Shown here one piece after another: positions 49,868 to 60,600 of a stretch of DNA of 64,000 nucleotides (its first letter is position 1; each line of letters opens with the position of its first letter). The notes beneath the pieces are model-generated. The model worked only from the letters and a program-made list of their open reading frames with translations. It was not told where the DNA came from and did no database searches. A program made the translations under genes and the position numbers. Origin of the DNA: Porphyra umbilicalis (Eukaryota > Rhodophyta > Bangiophyceae > Bangiales > Bangiaceae); NCBI GenBank assembly GCA_002049455.2, contig KV918783.1, positions 186,001 to 250,000 of the forward strand, given 5' to 3'.

Positions 49868-52171
49868 CGCCGGGACCGCTGCCGTCCGTGCGGGTGAGGA
49901 CTCTGGGTGGCGGCGGGGGGGGGGGGTGGGTGAGTGGCCTGCGACTGCCGGCGCGCGGAGGAGAATGGGGTGGCGCCGCCGCCGTGGGTAGGGGGTGCCA
50001 CCGCGGTGCGGGTCGGGTGCCACGGCGGTGTGTATCGAGCGCCACGGCGGGTCGGGGGCGGCCGACCGGCTGTTGACGCGCGGCTGCCGCGCGCGCGCCT
50101 GGGGTGGGGCGACCAGCGCGAACGGGCGGGGGGACGCGCACCAGCGGGCATAGCGGCGTGTACCGGGGAGGGAGGGGAGGGCGCCCACCGGATGCGACGG
50201 CGACGGCGGCGTGCGGCGCGGCGGTGGGAGCGGCAAGACGCCACTGCGTCGGAAAACTGGCGGCGTGGCGCCTGCGACAGCGACCGCGTGCGGCGCACGG
50301 GATGTCAAGGGGGGGGGAACGCCGGCCACCTCCGCTGGCACGCCGCCGCCTGCCCCCAAAACGCACCGTCGGTGGGGGGGGGCGGCGCCGCACGCCGCCG
50401 CCAGTGAGTCGGGCCGCCCCGGCCCCGCCGCAGGTCCCGCGCTCCAGCGCCGCCACGCCACCCGGGCGTGGGGGTCGGTAGTAGGTGGCACAACAACAAG
50501 AATAAAAAAGAGAGGCAGTGTATCGGGGGACGCGGGGGGACGGTGCTGCCGCCGCCGGCGGGAGCCAAGGCCCGCAGGCTGCCGCGTGACGCAAACGGAG
50601 TGCAGGGGGTGGGGGTGCCGACTCGCGAACGCACGCGGTATGAGCGCGGCGGCCCCGCGCCCGTCGTGGCCGAGTCGTGCGCCGTGGTCAGTAGCTGTGG
50701 CGGTGGTGGTAGATGAGGCAGCGGCCCACGCAGCTTGGGCTGCCGCCGCTGCTCATGGAAATGAACCTCCCCGCGCCGGCCGGCCGACGGCGGGGCGGCC
50801 ATTCCTCATGCTCCCCCCCGCATCCCCCGTCATGTCGGTCACTAGCAGCACGAGTGCAGAACTCTTGGTACCAAACACTACATCTCACACGCATGACCCA
50901 TAACCCGCGCAGAGAACAGAAGTAGGAGACGTACTGGTTGAAAGTGGCCTTCCGCCATGGGTGCATCAGGTGTTTGTAGGCCCAAACCAGGCTGCTCCGT
51001 GAGAATCATAGGCGCTCGATGTTTGGCTGCCTCTGATCGAGGCGCCTAGTGTATCGTGCAGTCTCATGAAGAGGCCCTCGTTGTCCGAGGCAGCCCCCGT
51101 AAGGGGAGCCAAGAACATTGTGCAAGACTCAAGCAGGCGCTCGACCCCCTAGCTCCATGTCAACATAAAGGGCAGGGGGTCGTGCTGCCCGTCACGCCCG
51201 GCGCAGCACACGCAGCGCTGCCCTTAGTCGTGGCGCGCGGTACATGGTGCCGCCGAGGATTTCCACGCCGACGGCGCCAATGTTCTTCGTCAGCGCTTGT
51301 CGATAGATCTTCCCCTTCTCCCTCCCTGCTAGTATTCTCCCCGTGTCCTTCGCTGTCCTCTCGGAGGCACTCGACTCCCTCTCCGCGCGTGCGGACATCT
51401 GCGAACGCCCTCCCTGTACCGCCAACCGCCCGTGTGCCTGTGTGTGCCATCATTGGGGGGGCGCGGGCGGTGGCATGATGCCACCGCCCGCGCTCTTGGA
51501 CACATCGCGACCTTCGCGGCGTCCGGACCGCGTCAGCGCGCATCGCCACGCTCTGTGCGCAGCGCTAGCGCCTCGCCGACATCGCGGGGAACCGGTCGCA
51601 CCCGTCCGCTCATGTAATAATGGTCGGTCCCGAACGACCCTTGAGGAGAAATAATGAAGGATCTTCGTTGGTCAGAGCGACATGTGGGGCCGAATTGGTT
51701 CACCGGTGGGGCCCGAGAGACGGGGTGCGAATTCGAAACGCGAGAGTTGCGGATATGTACCGGGGAGCTACATGACTACTGCCCTCTCTTGCCCTCTGGC
51801 CAGACTCCCGCGCCTGACTAACTTGACTAAACATCCGGGAACCTCAGCTTGCCCTCCGCTGCGGGCCCCGAGGGTGCCTCGCTGACACTGCGTTTTTCGC
51901 CGCAGTGCTCGCTGCCAAATTTATATAGAAAGATGGATACGTGCAATTTGGGACATGCGATTGGTTTGATAGCGATGAGAATCGACCAATCAAATTGTGG
52001 CGATCTGCTGTCAGAAACCAAATCAAGTCGATTTCAAGTCCCCGGTCCCCCCGGCGGTCCCCCTACCCCAAATGAGAGTAGGTTATTGCACGCAAATGTG
52101 CCTGGAATTTAGACTATCCTGGCGGTGAAATACCGATCCGCATTGTGGATCCTCCCTCAACCACATGCATA
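49868..52171. other. 2.3-kb region with no supportable gene
   Basis: 49868-50860 is GC-rich with overlapping Ala/Arg/Pro frames on both strands. 50860-52171 is closer to average composition, with short frames only. A perfect palindrome at 51461-51493 is listed separately. None of the frames shows a recognisable motif. Confidence 0.4.
51461..51493. repeat. Perfect palindrome, 16-bp arms, 1-nt centre
   Basis: GCGCGGGCGGTGGCAT at 51461-51476 is exactly complementary to ATGCCACCGCCCGCGC at 51478-51493. Confidence 0.9.
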
Positions 52172-52173
52172 TA

Positions 52174-54757
52174 TTGCTGTCTTCCCAATTTTGGCCGATG
52201 TGGTCCCAGTCAAGACAGGGTCTCGGTCAACTGCCCATTGGTCGAACGACTTTATCCGGCTAAATGGAAGGCTGAGAAACTGTTCCGCACAGTTGACAAG
52301 TTGGTCCCCCAGGGCAGGGACCAGGTAGCGAAGCTTCCACTTTTCGTGAGAACACAGACACATAGTTTTGGAAAAAGCCAGTAGTCACCAGTGCGCATCC
52401 ACCAGTTCTTCACCATCGATCAGATTGACTTGGAGATGGCCTCACAGGACAGATCTCGATGAGCTGAGTCGAACGGTGTGTCCAACTCCAAAATAACGTT
52501 TGCTCAAACAATAAGGATTCTATCCTAAGGCGCCAAATGTGTTTCCCGTCACACGAGCGAGTGCTTCACCCATTCTACAAATATTGTTGGGATGACTGAC
52601 AGAGCAATTAACTTATCATGTGATGCAGTATTCAGCAAAATGGTTGTACATCGGGGGTGCGTCTGTTTTCGATGCTGCCATAGAATTCCGAGCTTCAGCA
52701 CTGTAATGAGGCCTTTCGTTCTGCTCCTTCACTCTTCTGACCACGACGTCGTTGGGTCCCTTTCCTCTTTCCCAGTTGTTGTTGTGTCCCTTTGTCTTCT
52801 CCAGTTAAAGCGTCCCCATTGTCGGTCCCCATTTGGTATCTTCATCTTTGTCGTATTATTGCTATCCTCTAAAAAAAGGCGGTTGCAGAGAGAAGGTAGG
52901 CAGAGCCGACGACACAGCATAGAAATGAAGTAGGATTGGCTGTTCAACAAGCCACGATCGTACTATTGGCTGAGAGTTGCCGCCAGTAAACTTGTAAGCC
53001 AATCAACGTGTATTGCACTGGTCACGCAGATCCATTCCAACCCACAATGAGATTTCCTGAGATTTTTGGGCCGCTTGCTCGGGCCAGGAGAGGGCATGGA
53101 GAGGGTTCTGGTCCAGACCTGTGATTTGTCATGAGATCAACAAATTTCTTCAGATTTCTTGAGATCCTGATGTGCGTTTCCAGCGCGCAGAGCTGCATGA
53201 GGTGACTGTGTAAGGAACTCACATGATTTCTAGCCTTTCCATTGGTCCACGTACGCTGTTGAATGATTGCAACCACTCTGCAACCGCCATTTTTTGGAGG
53301 TCAGCTATATTCTCAGCACAAAGAAATGGTCAGCAAGGCAGACAAGCGCAGCACCCGGCGCGCCGCCACACGCAGGGGGAGGTCGGCAGCAGAGGCGATC
53401 AGATGCCTCAAGAAAAGAAGAACAGAAGAGTAAACAACCCGGCTGTGGCTCGGGGGGGGGACGGGGAGGGACGAGGAACACATTGAAGAAAAAACGTACC
53501 TGAGTGCAGCGCAACGTGCATGGTGTGCGGAGGGGGGGAAGGGGGGGGGGAAAGAAATGGGCGGATGCGGCGCGCGGGGGCAAAGAAAGGGGCGGATGTG
53601 GCGAGCGCGTCCAAGAGAGAGCACGGTGGTGCGGTGGCGACGATGGAGGGGTGCTGTGAAAGGCCCGACGGAGGGGCGAGATGGCGAGACGACGGAAGAG
53701 GGCGGAGACGCGGTGCTGATATGGCCGCAAAGATGCGCGCTGCTGACCATTTCGGGGCTCTTGGGTGGAGTACAGTGGGGGTTCCAGGAAGGCATCTGTA
53801 AACGCTTTTGGAGGAAGCTGTAATCGCTCGCATGTGTAATCCTTCTGGACCAGAGCGATCGTAGGCCATCGAATGCTGAAACGTGGATACGCGTGATTGG
53901 GCGTACATATGGGATCATCCAATCACATGGCCTAGAGGGTGACCATCAAACAGACCAGGGCCATCAATTTCATGCAACGTGACTGCCTGAGCGTTGAGAA
54001 CGCGAATGGATCCCTACTAGAAGCTTCGCTAATGAACAAGAGATGAGTAAACACTCCGGCAGGGGCCGGGGGGGGAACAGGGCAGGACGTGAAACGCATG
54101 GAGGAAAAAAAACGAACGTCAGTACAGCGCGACTTGCATGGCGTGCGGATGGGGGGAGGGAGGGGGGCAAAGAATGGGGCAGATGCGGCGCGCGGGCGCA
54201 AAGAAAGGGGGAGGGGGGGGGGCAAAAAAAGGGGCGGATGTGGAGCGCGGGCCCGAAGAAGGAGCGGATGCGGCGCGCGCGTCGAAGAGAGAGCATGGCG
54301 GTGCGGTGACGACGATGGAGTGGTGGTGTGAAAGGCCCGACGGAGGGGCCAGATGACCAGATGGCGAAACGACGGAAGAGAGCGGACAGGCAGTGCAGGC
54401 GCGCTGCTGACCATTTCTGGGCCTTGGTGTGGAGTGTATACTGTACAGTGGGGGATCCCCGAAGGCATCTGTAAACGCTTTTGGAGGAATCTGTAATCGC
54501 GTGCTTGTGTAATCCATCTGCACCAGAGCGATCGTGAGCCATCGAATGCTGAAACGTGGATATTCTTGATTGGGCGTGCAGATGGGACCATCCAATCAAA
54601 TGGCCTAGAGGGTGACCATCAAATCGACTAGGGCCATCCATTCTATACAACGTGGCTGCCTGAGCTTTGGGAACACGAATGGATCCCTACTGGAAGCTTC
54701 GCTAATGATCACCCCTCTTGACATCGGCAGCATCGGCCAAAATTGGGAAGACAGCAA
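52174..54757. mobile_element. 2.6-kb TIR element with TA target duplication
   Basis: The left end TTGCTGTCTTCCCAATTTTG continues to a perfect 27-bp inverted repeat with 54731-54757. TA flanks both ends (52172-52173, 54758-54759). The first 20 bases match the 5.6-kb element's end at 18 positions. The interior contains a ~650-bp direct duplication (53410-54707) and no recognisable transposase. Confidence 0.8.
53410..54707. repeat. Two tandem direct copies (~650 bp) inside the 2.6-kb TIR element
   Basis: The first copy runs from about 53410 to 54035 and the second from about 54038 to 54707. Shared landmarks in order include AGAGTAAACA/TGAGTAAACA, GAGAGCA(C/T)GG, GGCATCTGTAAACGCTTTTG, ACCAGAGCGATCGT and AATGGATCCCTACT. 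They have diverged by substitutions and indels in the G-rich part. Confidence 0.8.
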
Positions 54758-54759
54758 TA

Positions 54760-55319
54760 TATCGATTCCAGGCACGTGCGTGCAATACCCTGGCCTTCAG
54801 GGCGCTGGCGCGCTCGGCGACGCATCGACACCGTACACGCCGGCCGACTGCATGGCCGCGAGCACACACGGGGACACGTACAGCCACGTTGCCGTGGCGG
54901 GGGGAGCGTGAGGCGAGGAAAGGGGTGCCGCCGCCGCCACCGCAGCGGCGGCGGCCCGCCGGCGTGGCGCAACGCTCACGGGCGGGGCCATCACCCCGCC
55001 GCGCAGCGCACCTGCACGCAGCGGGCGAAGTGGCCAACACGGCGCACCGGCGGGCGGGTGGGATCGACCGCCGCGCGACGGGGCGCCTCTAGCCGCACCG
55101 GTAGATGGCGTCAGCAACCGCCGACGCGCCGCCGCAACAGAAGCTGGCGCGCAGGCACGATCACCCGCGGTTCATCGTGAGCGCTTCGAACCCTGGAAGT
55201 CTCTGCGCGCTGTCGCCGCGCGCAACTCGGGTCGGTGGGGGGGGGGCAGGGGGGCAGGCGCCGTCCGGGCCCAGTGACCCCTGTGGCAGGACAGTCCTTC
55301 TCAGCCACGTAACTCTATT
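54760..55319. other. Short GC-rich spacer before element C
   Basis: No gene supported. The bases before the LTR are AACTCTATT. Confidence 0.4.
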
Positions 55320-55712
55320 TGTAGCATATCTCTGCTACCAATTGGCAATTAGCCACGAGTAGCCCCCTTGACTGGCCGAATCCACGGATGTGTGTGACTC
55401 GGCTTGTGGCACGCCCTTTGGGGGGTTACTTCCGCATTGTTTATTTTTTATTGCTTGTTTGCTTACCTGTCTTATCTGTCTGACGGCACTCATTACGATC
55501 GCTTGATCGGATGGTCGATCGACCAGTGCCGTTGTTTGTATTAAACCACCGTGGGTCCGGGGTCGCCGTCGTGGGCACCACCCGGCTCCCCATCGGATGC
55601 CCTTCAACAAAAGGTCTTCTTCCTCGCCGCGACGGCGATAGAACTCGCTTTATTGCTTGGCTACGGTCGGTCTCAGTACACTGGTAATTGAACTAACGTT
55701 ATTAATACCACA
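55320..55712 (+). repeat. 5' LTR of element C
   Basis: 393 bp, TGTAGCATATC...TTATTAATACCACA, carrying variants shared with its own 3' LTR. Confidence 0.95.
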
Positions 55713-55714
55713 TT

Positions 55715-55732
55715 TGGTGGAGCAGCAGGGGA
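55715..55732 (+). promoter_or_regulatory. Primer-binding site of element C
   Basis: TGGTGGAGCAGCAGGGGA, two bases after the LTR, identical to B over these 18 bases. Confidence 0.6.
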
Positions 55733-55942
55733 AACCCTCGCCTTCATCGTGCCTCGCGGCACGGTGTCCCCGAGAACTTTCTCGCTGCCTCGTGACATTG
55801 TGACGGTGTCGATACGGTCGCTTGGCGCGCGGGGCGTAAGCCATCGACTTGTGGGCGTGGTGCCGGGGGCATCACGGTTGAGATCTCCGACGTTGGCGCG
55901 CAGGGCGTAAGCCAAGTCGGAACACTTTGTTCAGGTCCCAGT

Positions 55943-57589
55943 ATGTCTACTGGTGGTACCGGCGGCACTCGGCGAGCCAGAGACGGCAAGTTGCCATCTG
56001 GCTACCGGCCGCCGGGCGGGGGTCAAGGCACTCCTGCCGCCTCCGACGCCCCCACGGACGGTGCTCCAACTCCTCCCATCCCTGCGGATCAAGCCACCTC
56101 TGGGCAGATGCAGGTGGTGGAGAGCCTGAAGGCGGCCGGTGAAGCACTTCAGCGACGCCTAACGGCCCAAGAACAGACTAACGAGTCTCTGGCGCGAGCC
56201 AATGACAAGTTGGTCGACGACGTCGAGGCCCTGCGCAAGGTCGACTCCCATGAGGAGGAACGCCGTGTGGCTAAGTCTCGCCGCCAGTCGGGCGACAAGA
56301 CCAAGGACGTCAAGAAGACGAACAAGGTGATCAAGGACAAGTCCGTCCGCAAGGACACTCCGGCTAACGCCGCGCTTTCCTCATCTTTCGACGATTCCGC
56401 GTCTGGGTCAAGCCCGACGTCGTCAGACGACGACAACCCCAACGCGACGGACACGTCCTCTTCGGACGATGGCCACGGGCCCCCACACCCGCCGTCGCCC
56501 CCAAGTGGGTCCTCGCCGAGCGAAAGCTCGAGCGAGTCGGACGCGGCCGCGCGCAAGCGCCCCACGCCCCCCACCAAACGGAAGGAGCGACTTGAAAAAG
56601 CCGATAGGATCAAGGTGATCCGCCCGGCTAATAGCCGCTTCAAGACACTCCTGGACTACAGGACGTACTTCCTGATCCGCCGTCAACTGACGTCTACGCC
56701 TAAAGAGGCACAGCGGTCGCACCGTCTCAACAAACGTTTGGACGGAGCGTTCCATGGGCAACAGCCATTCACGGGAGCCCTGCCCTTGGGCATCTTCACG
56801 TTCTTGACGACCTTTCGCCGCGCGTGTGACGCGGCTGGGCTGACTCACGGTCAAGCCCTTCCGCTTATGGTCTTTCGACTAGCCGGCAACGCCAAGATGG
56901 CCTTCTCCGGCGCGCTTAACAGCACCCTCGGACGTAAGCGTTACGCCATCCGTACCTACGGAGATGCCGTCAACTGGCTTCTTTCGAAGTATGCGACACA
57001 CGCAACCATGGCTAACGCCTATCAAGACATCATTACGATGAAGCAACAAGACAACGAGGCGCCCACGGCCTTTGGTCATCGCGTGGAAACGCAATGCGAC
57101 CTCCTGAACGGTTTGTTCGACATCCAAGACGTTAAGGACGTCTTCATCACTGGTCTTTCGGACCTTGTGCAAGCGCACGTCCGGGTACTGAACGACACGT
57201 TCCCCGACCGAACCCTGTCCGAGACGGTCGCCACCGCCCAAATGTACTGGGACGGCACCAACAAGTTGCGTTTGCAACTCAAGATTACCCGCCCAACGGC
57301 GATCAAAGTCGCTCACGCGACACAAGACCAGCGGACGACGACGGAACGACCGTTCACACCGGTTCGCACCCCGCCGCCCCCTCGGGCCGCCGTCCCTCAA
57401 GCCAATCGGGCTGACATCTGTTACAACTGTAACAAGCCGGGGCACTTCTCCGCACAGTGTGCCGAGCCTTATCGCCCTCGCGAGCGTCGGCAACCGCCTA
57501 TCGGCGTTCATGCCCTTGCCGACGGTATCGTCGAGGAAGACGAGGTCGAGCATCCGGCCGACGCCGTGGACGACTCGAAAAACGTCTAG
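55943..57589 (+). CDS. gag: Gag of chromovirus C
   Basis: 548 residues, collinear with Gag of B from the same leader position and differing at only a small number of residues (for example GEALQRRL for VEALQRRL, and SSFDD for SSSDD). It has the same coiled-coil, Ser/Asp linker, capsid-like region and CX2CX4HX4C knuckle (CYNCNKPGHFSAQC near residue 493). The low number of changes and lack of lesions suggest recent common origin and retained function. The TAG at 57587-57589 follows the slippery sequence. Confidence 0.92.
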   Translation: MSTGGTGGTRRARDGKLPSGYRPPGGGQGTPAASDAPTDGAPTPPIPADQATSGQMQVVESLKAAGEALQRRLTAQEQTNESLARANDKLVDDVEALRKVDSHEEERRVAKSRRQSGDKTKDVKKTNKVIKDKSVRKDTPANAALSSSFDDSASGSSPTSSDDDNPNATDTSSSDDGHGPPHPPSPPSGSSPSESSSESDAAARKRPTPPTKRKERLEKADRIKVIRPANSRFKTLLDYRTYFLIRRQLTSTPKEAQRSHRLNKRLDGAFHGQQPFTGALPLGIFTFLTTFRRACDAAGLTHGQALPLMVFRLAGNAKMAFSGALNSTLGRKRYAIRTYGDAVNWLLSKYATHATMANAYQDIITMKQQDNEAPTAFGHRVETQCDLLNGLFDIQDVKDVFITGLSDLVQAHVRVLNDTFPDRTLSETVATAQMYWDGTNKLRLQLKITRPTAIKVAHATQDQRTTTERPFTPVRTPPPPRAAVPQANRADICYNCNKPGHFSAQCAEPYRPRERRQPPIGVHALADGIVEEDEVEHPADAVDDSKNV

Positions 57590-57618
57590 GCCGGGTGCCC
57601 GACTTGGGGTTGCCCGGC
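57577..57618 (+). promoter_or_regulatory. Candidate -1 ribosomal frameshift signal, element C
   Basis: GAAAAAC (57577-57583), 6-nt spacer GTCTAG containing the gag stop, then GCCGGG (57590-57595) complementary to CCCGGC (57613-57618). It is identical in B. A -1 slip reads through as EKRLGRVPDLGLP into protease. The pol frame also stays open upstream, overlapping gag by more than 120 nt. Confidence 0.58.
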
Positions 57619-60600
57619 GGAACGCGAAAGCGTACGGTGACAAGCCTCTTACGTCGTGCCCTTCGGCACTATGAGATCGCAGCCACGTTAGGCCCATGCC
57701 TGCGCGTAATGCGAAGTTGCCGCCCTGTCTTAGACACGGGCGCTGGGGTGAACATAGTGCGAAATAGTGTTCTCCCTTCGAACTGGATGGCTTACGCCGA
57801 AGAGTTGACTACGCTTCCGCGCATCCGAGATGCAAACAACAATCGTCTTGTGACGAAGTATGCCATACATCTGTATGTAGACACCGGAGGTGTGCGTCTA
57901 TTTGACCGATTCCTCGTTGCCGACAACTTGTCAGTCCCGTGCATTCTTGGCACCGAGTTCATTGAACAAAACATCGAGGGCATTCTGCCGCGCTTGCGCA
58001 AGATCGTCTGGCAAGAGCACGTGCGATGCACGGAAGAGCAACCTCGGCCAACGCCGATCTTAGCTTGTCTTAACGACAGCGCGTGGGACCGCCACTGGCA
58101 AGATAAACCCGCTCGGGTTCGAGCCTGCAAACAGGTGCGTGTCAACGGACACAAGGAGGAGTGGATCATGGCCACGTGCGACACGCCTGGTATGGTTACC
58201 ATCACACCGAACATTCGGTTGTGCCGACACAAGTCCATGGCAGTCGCCCGCGGCATCGCCATCGTCAAACCGGACGAACCATTCCTGGTCAAGCTATGCA
58301 ACTTCGGCAAGGACCAAGTCATTGTTCGCAAGAACTCTACCTTGGGGTTTGCAGAACCCTACCAAGGGCCGATGCTTTCCGCCGTCTTGGATGACAACAC
58401 CCCAAAGGGTGGAACCGATAACTCATCGGACGACGCGAGTCGTGACCCACTCGAGGACCTCGACCTCAGTGAGGCACCCGAGTACCTGCACAAGCAGATT
58501 CGAGACATGCTGAAGACGCATTCGTCTATGTGGGATGGAACCCTTGGCGTCATCCGTGCTACGGAGCACGCCATCGTCACTCCTCCCGACGCTCTGCCCA
58601 TACGGGCCCAACCCTTCCGAACCGGGCCGTTCAAACGGCAGATCATCGCTGATCAGATCAACAAGATGTTGAAGCTCAACGTCATTGCCCCTAGCCATAG
58701 TGCTTGGGCAAGCCCCGTGGTAATTGTACCAAAGAAGAACGGCAAAGCCCGGTTCTGTGTCGACTATCGTCGGTTAAACAACATCACCAAGAAGGATGCT
58801 TATCCATTGCCTCGGATGGAGGATTGCCTCGACTCCTTGGGAGATGCCCAGGTGTTCACGTCTCTCGACTGCACCGCGGGGTACTGGCAAGTACCCTTAC
58901 GCAAGGACGACCAAGAGAAGACGGCGTTCACGACGCACTGTGGTATATACCACTGGTTATCCATGCCGTTCGGCTTGACAAACGCGCCCGCTACCTTTCA
59001 GCGCGCGTTGGATATTATCCTCTCGGGTTTGAAGTGGCAGATATGCCTCGTCTACTTAGACGATGTCATCATCTTCTCTGCCAACGCGGAACAACACGTC
59101 AAAGACGTTGACACGGTTCTTCACCGTCTCCGTGAAGCCGGGGTCACCCTCAACTTGGAAAAGTGCACGTGGTTCTCCGATGAGGTCGAGTACCTAGGAC
59201 ACATTGTCCGCCCCGGGCAACTGCACGTGCACAACAAGAACGTGGATGCTCTGAAGCATGCCAAGTTCCCAACCACAAAGACCCAGCTGAAAAGCTTCTT
59301 GGGCATGTGCAACGTCTATCGAAGGTTTGTCAAAGACTTTGCCAAACGGGCAAAGCCCCTGAACGCCCTGACTAGGGCCGAGATCCCACCGGATTTACCA
59401 CCACCGACGGACGTGGCTATCGCCGCCTTCGAGGACCTTCGCAACGCACTGTTGTGCCCACCGGTACTTGCCTTGCCGAAGGCCAATCGGAAACTCGTCG
59501 TTGACGTGGACGCATGCGCCGACCAAGTTGGTTGTACCCTCCTCCAAGAGGAGCCGGGCGAACTGCTTCACCCTGTCGGGTATTGGAGCCGAGGACTCAC
59601 TGCTGCAGAGCAAAACTACTCCACCACGGAGCAAGAATGCCTCGGCGTCGTGTGGGCTGTCCTCAAGTTGAGGCACTTCCTCGACGGACAACGGTTCCTC
59701 ATACGAACGGATCACCAAGCACTTAGCTGGATCTACAGCACGACCGACTCAAGCGGACGCTTGATGCGATGGCGACTTCGCCTCTCCGAATACACATTCG
59801 ATATGGTTTATAAACCAGGTGCATCGCACCACTTGCCCGACTTCCTGTCGCGCGCCTCTACGGTGGCGCCGCCAGAAGATATCCACGATGATATACCTTG
59901 TCTGGCGTTGGCCGAGACGGCCAACGGCTTAAGAACGGGGAGGTACACGGGTACCGACACACCGGAACCGGTGGAGTTCGACGACGTTGTCGAAGCACAA
60001 CAAACAGACGACTTCTGCGTCGAGATGTCCACTCGCGTGGAGCGCGGAACGGCCAAGGCCTTCTTCCGCGATGAGCATCACGCTCTGTACCGCCGTGCGC
60101 CTTTCGGCAATCAACTGGTTATTCCAAAGTCGCTACGCGAACGCGTGTTGACCCTCGAGCACCACGCAACAGTGGCCGCCCATCCTGGTATGAACCGGAT
60201 GTATTACACCATGCGCAAGGCATACTACTGGCCTTCAATGGTGACGGATATTCATTCGACCATCACCAAATGCACAACGTGTGCGCAAAACCGCCTCGCC
60301 TTGCGGCGACACACCACGCCCTTGACCCTGTTCCAGGCTACCGAGCCTCTCACGGAGCTATCCGTTGACATCTTTGGGCCCATCCCGGCCTCCAAGAAGG
60401 GCAACCGCTTCATCTTGGTTATCACCGACCGCTTCGCCAAGCTCACCAAGTGCGTCGCCTTGCGGCGAATCACGGCTATGTCAGTGGCGTCAGCCATCAT
60501 CGACGCGTGGGTGTCAGCCTACGGGCCACCGGACCGGATCCTATCGGACCAAGGGCCCCAGTTCATGTCGAACTTCTTCATCGCTGTGATGAAAATGCTT

